DNA of 64,000 nucleotides from Styela clava (lineage: Eukaryota > Chordata > Ascidiacea > Stolidobranchia > Styelidae). The notes under the pieces were generated by a model, which saw only the letters and a list, made by a program, of their open reading frames with translations, ran no database searches and was not told where the DNA came from. How positions within the stretch are numbered: the first letter of the stretch is position 1; each line of letters begins with the position of its first letter. The stretch is from NCBI RefSeq assembly GCF_964204865.1, contig NC_135250.1, positions 28,015,395 through 28,079,394 on the forward strand, given 5' to 3'. A program made the translations under genes and the position numbers. Of the stretch, positions 12,101-25,478 are shown piece after piece.

Positions 12101-12533
12101 TGAAGAATTGACAAATTTTCTAAAAACAATACTTACTTCTCAGATCTGTCAAGTCTTTGTTGAATTTTGATGCTTTGTGTGTAGCTGAAAATGTAATTCA
12201 ACATTCAATAAATAACTTGTGTTTGTCTTTTGTGGTCAATCGTCCTGAATATTTGATTACTCAGATTAAATTTTGTCATCAAGGATGGGACGAAGTCATT
12301 ACCACGAATCTCCATTTTTTCCATCTTTTAAGCTTAAATGAACATTTTTGCTCATATATCATTATTGCTAATTAAGGACCGTTTTGCGTGTTTTTTAGAA
12401 ACATATTTTTCCGTATGGGCTTGAATGGGAAAGTTTGGATTTCTTCCTGCGAGTTGAAATTTAAAAATTATCACGACGGAAGCATCACAGGTAATGACAA
12501 TCGAGTCAAACCATGGTTACACGTTTAATTGAT
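9104..12533. other. Non-coding stretch between the arms
   Basis: AT-rich DNA with no exon that I can support. The only recognisable item is a hAT-like terminus at 11123. Confidence 0.5.
11123..11250 (+). mobile_element. One end of a hAT-like element
   Basis: CAGTGGTTCCCAAACTTTTT followed by GGGACCCACTATTTATTACC and GCGACCCACTTAACTTAA is the widespread 5' terminus of non-autonomous hAT elements. No matching inverted end was found downstream, so this is a fragment and its right limit is arbitrary. Confidence 0.6.
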
Positions 12534-13306
12534 TTATCCGGATGTGGATCTAGAAATCGTGTTGAAGGTGCGACTAAAGGGTGGCTTAGTCAATGTTTTA
12601 CACGAGTCTTTTCTAAATAGTTTCGATATTAAACAATGTACTTACTTATACGATTTCTGTATTTTCTGATAACGCCCCCTCGTCTTACGGTTGCTCGGAT
12701 TGCTGTGAAAGAAAAATTTCCAAGTCTGACAAGAATTTGTGCAGTCTATTTTTTTTTTAAGTTTCAGTTTTTATGTATTCTATCACTTTTACCAGATTTT
12801 GATATAATTTTTTTTAAATATTATCACGCATTGAATATACTTATTTGACTCAAAACACCCGAATACGCATTTCGCAATATTTGCTTTCGAAATTCGCTAT
12901 TAAAACTGGAATGTTAATATAGACCTATGTATTTTAATAAAAACGTCGCCCAGAAATACGCATCAGGTTATGTTTTTAATAAACGACGATATTTCTTATA
13001 GCACATATCACCCTAATTTTCGAAATAGGCAAATAGGATTTTTACGTTTTATAAATACAAGTAGCAATGATCAAATCGCACTTTACGTGAAGGTTTGCTT
13101 TATTATTTGGATATTGATTTAATTCTAATATTATTACATCTAGTATAATTCCACATTGATAACATATTTTTTCGTACAACTGGAACAATCACAATCTTTC
13201 GTTTATTTTTTACTAATACTTTCAAATAGCAATTACCTTCTATTTGAATAGATCCAAAGAATATCACAAAAATGAATAACAAGACCAAAAAGCTGTTTAT
13301 ATTCAT
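12534..13306 (-). CDS. Small basic secreted peptide, three exons
   Basis: The model has exons 13237-13306, 12646-12745 and 12534-12612 and encodes 82 aa. Both junctions keep the frame (phases 1 and 2). Donors are GTAATT and GTAAGT, and the acceptors are pyrimidine-rich (one preceded by a long T tract in transcript sense). Residues 1-21 form a strong signal peptide (MNINSFLVLLFIFVIFFGSI). The mature part is rich in Lys/Arg/Ser, with cysteines at 25, 29 and 61. An odd number of cysteines would leave one unpaired or suggest a dimer. No known family was recognised. The overall form, signal plus a short cationic tail, would suit a host-defence or signalling peptide, but that is inference. On the opposite strand another short frame with a signal-like start overlaps exon 1, and it lacks supporting splice sites. 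Confidence 0.5.
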
Positions 13307-15238
13307 CTCAATTTACGCTGTATCACACGTTACAGACGCTTCAGATTGCAACACCGTTGAATGTACTTTTGGTTATATGCATGGTTATATGTGCGTAATA
13401 GGACATATGATTAATTCTGATACCAGCCTTGTAATAGTAACATTTCCTGAAATTGTTACAGTTTGACGTCAATGGTTTAAAGTTTGAACCTTCAATTTAT
13501 TTAACAAAGCAAAACTTATTTTTCGTGAAATAGAATACTGATATTAATTTACAAATATGAGCAATTGAAACTCATAGCCTATTAACGTAGGATGAAAATA
13601 AATGCTTTAAAAATTCGATACTTAGATTCGATTTAACTACTAATTAAGAATATCAATGCTCGCTGGTATTGGTTTCTCTGCGTCTCCGTTTACCCTGAAA
13701 TTCAATTCCCGATTCACGATTTTGCCATCACTAAGCGCTGTTAACTGTATATAATATTCGTATATATGACAAGAAATATTTCATTAATTACGGATTATTT
13801 CCATAAAGCTAGCTAATCTTTGTCTAGAATTGACGTTTTTTTGTTGTATTCCACGTGTTCCATCAATCAGATTAATATCAAATCGTCTATTACCAGAAGA
13901 ATATATTTTCAAATTTTATTACGAAACATAAAAAAAATAGATTTGCTACTTTGTTTCTGATTATATATATATATGAAATATTATTTATTATGAATTTTGC
14001 TCCATCAGACTCATTATTCAGCGCATATTTACAATACTCAAAATGGTCTTTTATTAATAGAACTACAAAACATTTTAAAGCAAAAAGATTCTGATTAGTT
14101 GCGGTGGTTCGAATTTGATACAAGCAAAAGCAATTCATTTATAATTTATCATTGTTGTTTATTATCATGACGTGCTTAATAGCAAACAATATATTTCTAG
14201 GCAGGCATATATGCGTATAAGAACGTTTGGTATCTTAACCCTTTTCAAGCAAAATGAAACATTATTTTAACCTCGGTAGCTGAGAAATGTAACATACTGG
14301 TTAATTAGCAACTACAATAAAGTACGGAAGTCTCCCCGATATATGAGAAGCCATTCACAAATACTATGACATAAGCAGTGAGCATGTTGTATGTATTGAG
14401 TCGATATGAAAAACTTTAAAAATTTGTTAAAATGTAATGAAATTCTTCTAGTATTTAATATTAACTGGTTTAATTAGCTAATTGGCAAAGTTAAATTTTT
14501 AATTTACAATTTTACCCCATACTAAATTCATGAGTTTTAAGATGGGGAACACCAGTTTCAATTTTCACTGATTCAGTTGCCATTATAGCAACTTCATGTT
14601 CCATATTGTGATGAGAGATTCGTAGACGTATTTATCAACGTTTTGGTAAAGAATTGACAGATTTAAAATGTGGTGGAATTTTGTTCGATGTTGTGCCGTC
14701 AGTTGAGAACTTCAGATTATTATTCGTTTCAAAGTTTTCTACCTGAATATTAATATCATGTTGTAAAGTTGGCTTGGCCCTTCACTCAAAAGAATGCTGT
14801 TTACAGACGGCCATAGGTAAAAAGGTATTATGGCTCAGAAGAAGTTTTTGGCATCGCCTACCATTAATTACAACGTAAGTTGTATGCTTGTAAGTTGTAT
14901 GTACAATAAGTTCAATGCTTTACCAGATCATATCTTCAACAAAGTACGCACTTAGTAACTTTCTGAAAGTTAATCAACTAAACTGTAAACTAAACTCTCG
15001 GTGACTGAAAAAAGATTTATGAGTATGATTTACCAGTTTGATACGGCATTCAATATTACTCAGTCACTTATAATGAATATACTATAAAATCACTGATATT
15101 GAATAAACTGAGTATTCAGTTTGAAAAAAAAAATCGAAGTGTATTGTTGAAAAGTATAGAAAATTATTTATTGAGTTTAATATGCTCCATGTTCGTAATT
15201 AATTTATACCATTAACAAGTGAAATTTTCACTATACAG
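13307..15238. other. Non-coding stretch upstream of the cysteine-rich secreted gene
   Basis: No exons recognised. A perfect acceptor-like CTATACAG directly precedes the ATG of the next gene, so an untranslated first exon could lie in here. Confidence 0.4.
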
Positions 15239-18161
15239 ATGTATAGACAAATATTAATTCTCACATTAGTCCTGTTTGTTTGCATATCTGACGGACTAAG
15301 AAATAGGGAATTTGGAGTACAAAATGAAAATGATTACAACGATGAGGAAGATTTAAGGTTTGATTGCAGTTTCTGATTTTAGATTAAATTTCAACAATTT
15401 GATTTACAAGTCTTGTGAGGTACTCTCACACGTTAGGGTCAGGCATTCATTTTATTTCCTCATTTTAGTTTTAATATGATTTCGGGCAATGTCTATGTTA
15501 GTCAAATAAATATACCCCCCGCCCATAGGATTCAGCGAACAAAAATAATTACCTCCATATTGGTACACACACGCGGCTGGTGTCATAATAAATCTATATT
15601 GACTTTGATAAATTAAATATATTCAGACGGAATATAAATATGGATCGTTTTTTCTAAATCCTTGTTGTTGTTGGAAGAAAACGATTTTCCCATAGAATTT
15701 ACTAAAACGCTACATACTTTATTTAATTCTCTCATTATAACTTTGAGCTTTCCCGCCTAGCTAATTCAATGATCGGCCTTACCGTATTGTGGTGGTCAAT
15801 ATGTTACCATTGCTGTCTTTTTAATTGGGAAAACGCATTCACGCATAGGCTCAACTGTCAAGTTGTTTATTTTTTTACTTATGAAAAATTTTAAAAAATT
15901 CTAAGTTTGAGATTTTCAAATATTAAGAGATAATTTATACCAAACTTGAAACGCACACTCATAAAAAGATTGTATTATTTAATTAATATCACTACATCCA
16001 TGAAATATTTTCAATAAAGTTAAAGCTTTCTCCATTAACAGTCTCAAAATCCAAAACATTCACCTATTCACCGATATTATACATGAACTATACGGAAATA
16101 ATTCATCATATTTGTCTCAGGTTACAAGAAAATGACTACGACACGCCATACGCGACGAATTATAACTCCAGGTATTATGGTCATAGAAGATCGCATAACA
16201 ATGGATTAAAATGTTCAAAGACTTCTGGATACCACAAATGCAGGTAAAATACATTCCTCTCTAATACACTGAGACAAGTCTAACAATCTATGTTGAAAGT
16301 TAAACAAACTATTTAAATTAGGTTCAGTACATAGGTTCTATACAGTTGTATTTATCTTGACTTCTATTTTTCATTCAATGCTTTATGTCTGTAACTACAT
16401 TCATAATGTTGACTAAACTATATCACACGTGCTTCTTACGGTAAAAAACATACGTTGTTGTTTTTATTATGAGTAAACAACATTTCAACGCCGGCAAAGA
16501 AACATGTGCATAGAAGAAAAAAAATTTGAATAAGTATCTAGGCATTTTACAGCTGTATACTGCAGTTTTGTGTATAAAGACACTTAGAAACTTTTCGTTG
16601 ATATTGATTTTTCTAAATGCTATTTTCACATGATATTACATCATGTTTTGAAACTTTTTTTTGGTTTTGTTTGCTCCCCAGAATTTTTTATTTTTTATTT
16701 AAGTGCATTTCAAAGTTTTCAAAATGAACTGTCTATTTAAAAATGGGTATACCTACATATTGAACCTTAACTGTTCTTGCAATAGTTTATTCTTCATTCT
16801 ACACTACAGATCTTATCGAGTGCGTCACCTCAGTTCCGCAACTTGTCGTCTTTTAGGAAGCATAATTGTATTAAACGAAGATTTTGAAACACGTAGATGC
16901 GTCAAATATTGCTGTCCGAGGTATGGAAATAATGTTCAAAATTTTTTTACATCAATTCGGGTTGATTAAAATTTATTTTTTTGATACTTGAGCATTATCT
17001 GCACAATAATTTATAATCGTGATCTAAATATTAAATTTTATATTACTAACTAAGACCAAACAAACATATTATTATGTAAAACTAAAACAACGCTAAACGT
17101 AAATCTCTATTCAAAAATTCAAGGTTTTCTGTTAAATGCATTTACTTATAAAAATTTAAGCCTTGTAAGGTTTTTCTTTGAGAGGTACCGCGAGGTTTTT
17201 ATACGAGTTAGGCTTCTTTCAAGAAAGCGTGAATACAACCAACAGTAATCAAATATTCAAGCTATACATAAACGCAGAAGGTGCCTCGTCCTGTTTTTGA
17301 GTGCACTAATAAAATTAATGATTATATCACAAATTGTTGCTTTATTTCAACGGTTTTACAGTGAATTTAGGAATTTATTTTCGTTAGGTTACCGTTGCTC
17401 GTTCGACATCACAAGCCTGGAGCAACAATAACCAACTCAGTCACTGCAACGTCGACAAAACATGACCCAACGAATACAATCCCCATACCAGCTAATATAA
17501 CCAAAGTTAACGAAAACACGAGCATAGAAAAAAGAATAACCACCACAAAGCCAACTTCCCCAACACCAAAGAAGAAAAATTCGGGTATTTTTTTTACTTT
17601 ATTTAGGTTTTAGAACATATAGGCGATTTTTACCTGAATTTAGAACCTGATCGCATACTTGTCTCATATCTATTCTTACCCTTTTATTTTTATACGACAT
17701 TTTTTGAAGTTTTTCACCATATAACACTTCATAATCAATCACTACTAAACTACTTTAAAATGACCACAATCATTCGTGTCCTGCATTGCCTACCAATTTG
17801 TTAAACCATGCGTCAGTTGCTTGGTATGGGCTTCGAACCCTTGATTTATTTGATCCTACAATTAGTTTGATCCTATACCAAACTCCAGTAACCCTAGCAT
17901 ATTTGTTCATTCTCCAAGTTTGAAATGTATAATTTGCAATATTAATCAACGCCAGTTAGACAGAAAAAAACATATTATGTAAATATTTCAGACGATAAAA
18001 GCAGAATTTCCTCACATAAATCTCTCGAGAATGCAAATGTAGAAGATGGCAATTTGGAAAAAGACCTTCTTGCTATTCTCCAGAAAACAAAAGATACAAT
18101 GACTGAAAATCCTAGCAGTGAAGAGGATATACTTGTGGAACAATTAAGAAAACTAACATAA
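15239..18161 (+). CDS. Secreted cysteine- and threonine-rich protein, five exons, 239 aa
   Basis: Exons are 15239-15357, 16121-16243, 16810-16920, 17388-17584 and 17992-18161, and all phases agree. Residues 1-19 are a signal peptide (MYRQILILTLVLFVCISDG). An acidic and Tyr/Asn-rich stretch follows to about residue 60, then a basic stretch around HRRSH. A six-cysteine module has Cys at 71, 80, 93, 111, 115 and 116, a spacing of C-x8-C-x12-C-x17-C-x3-CC. Next comes a Thr/Pro/Lys-rich linker (about 125-182), probably O-glycosylated, and an acidic, likely helical C-terminus. The terminal CC recalls defensin-like folds, but the spacing does not match those I know, so no family is claimed. The ATG follows the acceptor-like CTATACAG directly, so the message may begin with an untranslated or trans-spliced leader exon. 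Confidence 0.68.
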
Positions 18162-20119
18162 ATATATTTTAAGAGGATTTGACTTAACACATAAATACAA
18201 ATGTATAAACTGACTAAGGACCAATAATACTCAACATTTCACAGCCACTAACAGAAAAATTAGAAGTTTTTTGTTTTCTGAAAAATGTATTTTTTCACAT
18301 AATTTTTTGAAATACATTTATAACAGCAACCCGTAATAAGTTGAATAATTTACTGAATTTCACTAAAGAGGGAACAGTTATAAGAGTGCTGAATGTGTTA
18401 TGTACTATAACATGGATAACAAAAATATTAAAAAAAAAAATGTAAACGAGCATGAAGTTTGATATTACTGATCATTTTAGAATGTGATGCGGCCTTTCCC
18501 AAATTGCAAAAACTTTGTTTTAGATAATTTTATTTTAATTTTATTCTTTATGTTTAAATAAAATTGTTATTGTTAGTAATTAATTGAAATGATTATCACT
18601 GATATGGATGTTATTTCAGAGGATTCATCGTTTATATGTAAATATACCAGTCAAATTGGGGGATTTTCTGACTCAAATTAATAAAAAAATTGGGTACTCC
18701 TTAAGTATGCGCACCAAGATGTCGCACAACCTGAACCCAAACCTGGTACGCAACCCGAGTTCAGGTTGTGCGCCATCTTGGTGCGCATACTTCAGGAGTT
18801 CCAAAAATTAATATATATAAAACCCCGACGATTATAGTCGATATAATCATAATACACTACGAGTCGAAATATACAATAAAAATCTGGACAGTTCAATGCA
18901 ACGCGGGGTTTGTATAAAATATTGATAAAACTAATTCATGACAAACATAAGAGTTTTTAAAATATAAACTATAGAAAAAAAAATATAGAAAATATAGAAA
19001 AATTACAGAAATACATTTGTTCCAGTTTGCAGCAGGGCCTTTGAATTATATAGCAAAAACACTGAGAAAAAACAGTAGAATTGTCTGTTGTCGTGTATTT
19101 GTTTCAGAATACGCAACTTATATGAATCTTACTTGCCCCTGACGATCAATAAAAAATCAGTCTGAACAATTTTAATCTGACAAAACATAGAGTACTCACT
19201 CAATATTGGCTTTCAAAAGTTTGGAAAGTTTGAACATAATTAAAGCTGGTTGGTTAAAAGCCTTCTTTGGGGTCGAAACAACTACTTGTTTAGAGAGTAT
19301 TATGAGAAAAATAAATCGTCAACGACCCACACTATACAATACTCTGAAAACGATTGAAATGAATTTTGAAAAGAATAAGAATATATTTAGTATGTTCTCT
19401 TTGTTGAATCAGCCCCTAGACATGGCTCATTTTGTAACAGTTTCAATTCGACTCGCAGTCGTGGCTTTGGGTTTGTCGTTTCTAAGAGAAACGTCTCATG
19501 GAATGGCTCAGCAGTCATCACACATTTATTTGTTTTGTTACCGCAAGAGTATGTTTTATTTTTATTTTTCAATTTCGATGAGATTTTATATCTAAATATT
19601 CATTTTGTGGCGAGTCAAGGAAAAAATTTAAATATACACATAGCCTTATTGATTTACGATTGGTTTCAAAGCTTGACCATTTAACTGTCACTCCTAAAGG
19701 GAAGGTCTCATGAAAAGTCATGTGTCGGGTTGTGACAGACATAAATTGTTACATAGAGTGAAAAACATATATATTCCACAGATAGGCTTGGTTACTCAGA
19801 AGTTGACTGCTTTTAGTTTTCTGATTTATTGAATTACTGAAATTCGCTGGCGGTTGGTTATAATCTCGGCAATGTATTAGGTAGTGTGATACGGTCTTAG
19901 ATACAAAACACTGTCCGCAGTGGTAACTTATGCTATAAGATTAAAATTCATGGCGCAATATCTAGTGAAAGACGAAATAACGAACTTGATATTCATGAGC
20001 GATATGATTGTGTTATGTCGCGTTTAAATGCGTAATAGATTCATTACAGTTATTTTCTCAATCGCTATTGATAGCTTATGAAGAGCTCATCAGTTTGTAA
20101 TTATTTATGAATGTAATCT
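18162..20119. other. Non-coding stretch between convergent genes
   Basis: Apart from the palindromic miniature element at 18696-18799, nothing is supported. A 129-codon open frame near 19.2-19.6 kb has no recognisable domain, signal peptide or splice context. Confidence 0.45.
18696..18799. mobile_element. Near-perfect palindromic miniature element, ATGGCG-end family
   Basis: About 104 bases form an almost perfect inverted repeat. One arm reads AAGTATGCGCACCAAGATG then TCGCACAACCTGAAC, and the other mirrors it (GTTCAGGTTGTGCGCCATCT). The central spacer of other family members is nearly gone, so it could fold into a long hairpin. Confidence 0.8.
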
Positions 20120-23100
20120 TCAATTTGAATAAATTTCGTATGTGTTCACTCCTGCATCGTTTCCATCCAAGTCTTCGTAACTGTCGTCTCCACACATCAT
20201 GTTTCCACCAGCATTGATCGGATTTAAGTTATGATTAGTGTACGCTGTCTCCATGACTGATGTAGTAGCAAACTGCGCCATTTCATACTGAGCTGAAATA
20301 GACATTGAAGTATCAACGTCAATATAATGACTACATTACCTAAAATAGCTTGATTTTGTTTTTGACTAGACATTATTTAAGGCTTGAATTTTTTCAATGA
20401 AATAAACAAGAATAAAAGTTATTGTACGAATAAAAAATATTGAATTACTTATATTAAAATTTTCAGTTTTTGGTATAATCATGAAATTTTTCAAATTGAA
20501 ACAAATTCAGGCATTTAGATTATATGTTAATATAGCGCTCAGTTATCACAAAATCTAAATCACTTATTGTATGCACTGCATCTTCACAAATGGACTAATT
20601 CTTTCTAGTTTTTTAGTAGAAGATGAAAGTATATCATAAAGTAATAAAACTTTCATAAGATCATAAGATGTTTCTATCATTTTACCAAAACACATTTTTA
20701 AACATTGGCTCACTCAAAAATTGGAATCTGAAGGTTTTGAAACTATATGAAGTGATCAACCTTTATAACAAATGCTACGCGCAATTTCACAACTACACAG
20801 TGACATAACCCTCGATCTCCGACCTAAATTGTCAACATCCTTGATGTAACATTCTGAAAATTAATATAGGCCAATACACCACGTACCTGTTGCATCTGTA
20901 ATACCTTGATTCGGATTCGCGTGAGCAGATAAAGCAACATGTCTTTTCATTCTGGAAAGCATATAGTTTTTATGAAATTGATGATGAGTATGCAGTTTCA
21001 AACAGAAAATACGGTGCATGGATACTGATAGTTTTAGGTACCGGTATACAGTAGACCTACCTAACATACAGTCCACCTCATTCGTTCAGATAGAGGCTAA
21101 ATACGTCAAATAAACAAATTTATCGATAGGTAAACTGACATGTTTGGCTTAGATAGTGGCGGATCTTGAGTAACCTAATACTGCTAAAATGGTAAAATTA
21201 AATCTATGCATTGATCAAATTTTCTAATAAATTATTGAAAGTCAGACAGTATAAGTATTAAATATTTGCCCATGTACATGTCAGTCCACATAAAACTAAA
21301 AACAATTGAAAAAAGATGTCAGCATTTTAGCAAATTCTTTTAACTTTAAATACTGAATATTAAAATCGATTAGTTCACTAGAAAGGCGTTCTTTCTTAAC
21401 AACAACAACAAACGAAACAACAACAACAATTTAGCAAAACGAATTATATGTACACTCCATGCCTTTTTATCCTATAGAAACCCACCTCAAAAATTGTGTC
21501 CTGTAATACATCATATTCCAAACTGTTAAAACCAAAATTATGGTAGGAACGATCAGGCCTATTATAAAGCTTATGACGTCAAACTGAAAGTCAGCATCAC
21601 CTGCAAATAATTGAACAGTTGAATAGTTTTAATCCTCACTTCAAAAAGAGCAAATACAAACCACTCACTAATACGTAAAGCCTTGTGTATCTGCTTAACA
21701 TTGTATTAGTCAGAAGGAAGTAAACAACGGCGTAACAATTGAAATTTCAGAAACTGCTTCAGTCAAATACATCTATAGACATGGTTTTTAACATATAGCG
21801 TATTTTTGCCAGTTGTATGACATTTTGTAATTTTGAAAAATACGTATTAATCGAATTTCTCAATGATCATTTTCTTACGAGTAGTGTTAATTTAGTTGCA
21901 GTAAATCAGGCTTAATACCCCAAAAGCCGCGATGTAATAGGCTTTATTTTGTTTATTTTATTGTGGTATGTGGTTGAATATTTTGAATCAAAAGAATTGT
22001 CATAAATTCCAAATCTCTTCGTTAGAACCAACTCGTAATCAATTTTGGAAGGATCATAAAAAGAATTTGAATGGTAAGAATGGTAATATATTGAAAGAAT
22101 TTACTGTATTGAATCAGTACTGAAATATTTACCTTGTTGTTTTTTTGTTTCCGTGATGTTAGATTGGTATGAATGGGTAACAGCAATCACAAAATGAGTC
22201 CAACCTTGCGATGTAAGCGTTATGGGAAATATATCTTTGCTCATCATCATATGAACGCTGGCACATTCATTTGGAAAAATTTCTATCAAGTCTGAAATTG
22301 ATATATTCTCTGACTTGAGCAAAAAACATTGGTCTTTATCTTGTATTGTTAGATCCCGTGTCCAACTCGGCCCTATAAAAACACGAAAGATATGGCTAGA
22401 CGCCGTGATAGGTTTCATTCTGTTCGCACGGACCCGTTCATTAAATGTCGCGTGGATTTGCTTATCCGAACCTATTTTTACAACTATGAGTTTAGAACGA
22501 TTTTTCTGAAATGGGCGAAACAGAACAGGAATCCAAGATGCCAGCTATTACAGAACAGCGAATATTAACCTAGTATCTGAGTTGAGACCAATTTTGCTTC
22601 GTATTTGAATACAAACACTACGAATAACAAAAGACAATCGTAGAAAGTAAATATACATGAATATATAAATCCCTCCATGCATGGAACCATTGCATTTTTT
22701 TCAACATTGCAAATTCCAATATAAAACGTAAATCAGGATTTAAATGTGAACACAAAAAATATCAGAAGAGAGAAACAAATTCTAAAATCATAGACAAGCT
22801 ATTTTCAATCCCGCCTAAACAACATACCTTCTTTTCACACGGAAAATTAATAGCAGCAGCCAAACAAATAGTTACCGAATAAATTTGGGTTGGTGTGCAG
22901 CAAGACTCTTGAAACTAACAGATAGCCATCTTCATTCTTGCTACTGCACCTTTACATTATACACATACGGATCCATCTCCACCAATGCATATAGAACAAG
23001 AAAAGGTAGTGGGTTCCCCGCAACCCCAACTGATAAATATATTTACATATGTAATTTTACCATCTTTTATATTTTGTAAAATATGTTCCGTCTTCATAAA

Positions 23101-23439
23101 AATCACTCAGACACGGTTTACCATTTTGGCAAAAATCGGACTGGGACGGAATATATTACATAAGAAAATTAAACCGTGTGTTATTAAAAAATAGAAAAAT
23201 AAACAAATCCTAACCTGATACTGTTAGTGGCGGTGCGTAGCTTATTGACCCAAACGTAAAATCTTGGCTACATGGATTAAGTGCTCCTATGATTGTAATT
23301 TTCAGCAACCATTGATCGTTTTGAGAATTGCAATCTCCTGTCAGTTTCCATGTTTTATCTCCGTCAAGAGATATTGAGTTAGTATCATTGGAGCACACAT
23401 CGATCTCTATATCTTCGGCATGGGCAATAGTAAGAGCCA
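20120..23439 (-). CDS. Third member of the tyrosine-motif membrane receptor family (first exon not found)
   Basis: Exons are 23215-23439, 22133-22372, 21486-21600, 20887-20951 and 20120-20292 on the minus strand. They follow the same exon/phase plan (1,1,1,2,1) as the receptor at 30938-34932. Exon 2 encodes the end of a signal peptide (VALTIAHA) and a domain with cysteines and WKLTGDC...WLLKIT, similar to W-T-x-T...C...VLKVT in the other copy. Exon 3 has CFLLK...C...KDIFPITLT, matching CFLFK...C...QDDIFPVNI. Exon 4 holds the membrane helix (FIIGLIVPTIILVLTVW). The tail has tyrosines in YEMA, YTNH, DSYEDL and TYEIY contexts, and the last two form a spaced YxxL/YxxY pair resembling an ITAM-like array. 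The initiating signal exon must lie above 23439 but was not recognised. It is intact as far as seen. Confidence 0.7.
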
Positions 23440-25440
23440 CTGTGAACAAAAAGTAAATATCTTATTGTTTTACTGGTTCACAAACTACTAATGAAAAATC
23501 TGATATTAGATTTGTTACACATTGGTAGTTTTTAGATATACTTGACTCTGCAGGTCTTTAAATCTTTTGTTTTATCTCCTGCATTCACGTCACAAACCCG
23601 ACTTTAAAAAAAAACGGAAAGCAAAAACGTCGTTTTTTTGTCCAATATTTTCTGCGGATAGAGTCATGAACAATGATCGAGTACAGGATATGCATTTCGA
23701 TCTGAACAAAACTCTATACAGCTATCCACGACAACCAGAAATATTTAAACTGCAATACTAACATAATTAATCAAAAGAATAATCACAGGGCATCGCGCTG
23801 TTTTATCGCGTTTCTTTTTTCCGTGCCATCAGTCTTTTCTAAAAAAATCTTTTGCACGCACATGGAAAGCTACGAGCTAGTATGTTTTGATTTTTATCAC
23901 ACAAATTATCAGCATTTAGTAAGTCTTCTTCTATCAGTAAATCTCACCTATAATCACAAAGATTGCACGTGTTATCATTTTTTAGATGATCCAATAAAAT
24001 TTTCCTTATCAACTTTACAGTCTGTTGCTTGCCTTCACTTCCTAAGTAATACCTATGGAAATAGACTTGACAGTGTTACTGGAATTTCCGGTTTGAAATT
24101 TCTGTAGCCAACTTCAGGTTTCAATAATGAATACGGTGAATTCCTTCTGCATAGAATTGATATCACAAGATTTCAGTATGCTATTTATAGCACTGTTCGA
24201 AATATCATACGTTTTAAAATGCATGTAGGATACATTAACATGACACGTTTTACACAGATCCAATGTATAATCCAAATATAACGCTATTCTCCAGCTGCGG
24301 TGTATGTAGGCCAATTATTGCTGCATTTGCCTAACGTTTAAAAATTCAGAACATAAAATAATTTATAAAACATAGCATTAAAAGTCTTCAAGTTCATTCA
24401 CATATTTAACAATTACTTAACACGAATTAGTTTTCTTAGGAAATCCGTTTTCAGTATGTGCAAAAAATAAATTAATTGCATTAGTTCAGTAACGCATTTC
24501 TCTACTGGTAAACTATACATTTAATCATGTTAACTTGAATTTAAATATAGTACTATTGGATTTTCATTGAGCAATGTACTTTAAATATGTTGATATGTTT
24601 TGTGTCGTCTTTTGCCCCGTTTGGAATACTTATCGATGCTTTATATACAGTTGTTTATAATGTATATAATTTTATAACTTGAAACTTCACTGAAGAATTT
24701 CATGGTATATTTTTCAAACTAATGCAGGTGACCAGGTAGAATGTTAGCATTTATTCATAAAATATAGCATAAATGCGACCAAAATGACAGATTTAAAAGC
24801 AATGACGAGATTCAAAATGTTGACATCAGGTTCTATTTTACTTCGAACTCAGTATTAACAGGTTCTATCATTCCAGAAAACCATGCCGACTCTATAGCTA
24901 TCTATATCGGATTCGCTCATTATCAAGACATTTCGTTCGTTTGCGCGAACACTCGCGAACCCCGAATATATCACTACTGTATTGATCCTTTTTATACTTT
25001 TATGTAGTTTGCAGTCACAATAATCTATTAGAGTTATCGTAATAATTTTGAGTTCAAATTTTCTGCGTTACCTAATAAAATCCGAATTACTTCCGATTCT
25101 GAAGTAATTGTAGCATAATGATTTTGCTTCCTTTGTAATTTGACTATTGTCGTAAGAAAGTTTACTTTAGCCTTCCAGGGATTTAGCTGATTATTGGTCA
25201 CGACATCTAAGAATCGTTTTGTTATTATATTGTTGTTGTTTTTAGTGTTAAGAAAAAAATATCTTTTCAGCTACTTGATAAATAACTTTGAAATTTCCAG
25301 GAATCTCTCATGGAATCCAAAAAAATTACCTACATGTTCTCTTGTATGTATCAGAATTTCTGCACAGATTATTTTAGAAATCAATCTCAAAATAAAACAA
25401 ATATCAAAGCAAAAACCAGTTGCTGATTATCATAACATCC
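23440..25440. other. Non-coding stretch with one repeat copy
   Basis: It should contain the missing first exon and promoter of the receptor gene at 20120-23439, but no convincing ATG-plus-donor was found. At about 24790-25060 lies a third copy of the dispersed repeat also seen at about 6080-6710 and 29240-30120 (shared AGAAAACCATGCCGA and TAATCTATTAGAGT blocks). Confidence 0.5.
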
Positions 25441-25470
25441 CAAAACACGAGTTCGAAAACCCCCACTCTC

Positions 25471-25478
25471 TATATAAG
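25471..25478 (+). promoter_or_regulatory. Putative TATA box of the small secreted-protein gene
   Basis: TATATAAG lies about 400 bases before the ATG at 25882. A short sequence with TTTCAGTTCAGTCAGG follows about 30 bases downstream. The left arm has weaker similarity here (CCCACTATCGATAAAA), without the TATA. Confidence 0.4.

Noticed and set aside
13272-13466. Plus-strand frame with signal-like start and cysteines, overlapping the minus-strand basic peptide gene
   Set aside because: It has no clear donor or further exons. The minus-strand model has three phase-consistent exons and explains the region better.
19206-19595. 129-codon open frame, considered as a transposase fragment or gene
   Set aside because: No recognisable domain, signal peptide or splice sites were found, and composition is not different from its surroundings.
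22419-22507. Longer version of receptor exon 3 starting after CCCATTTCAG
   Set aside because: It is open but in the wrong phase for exon 2. The acceptor TTTTTATAG at 22373 gives the correct phase and matches the homologous exon boundary better.
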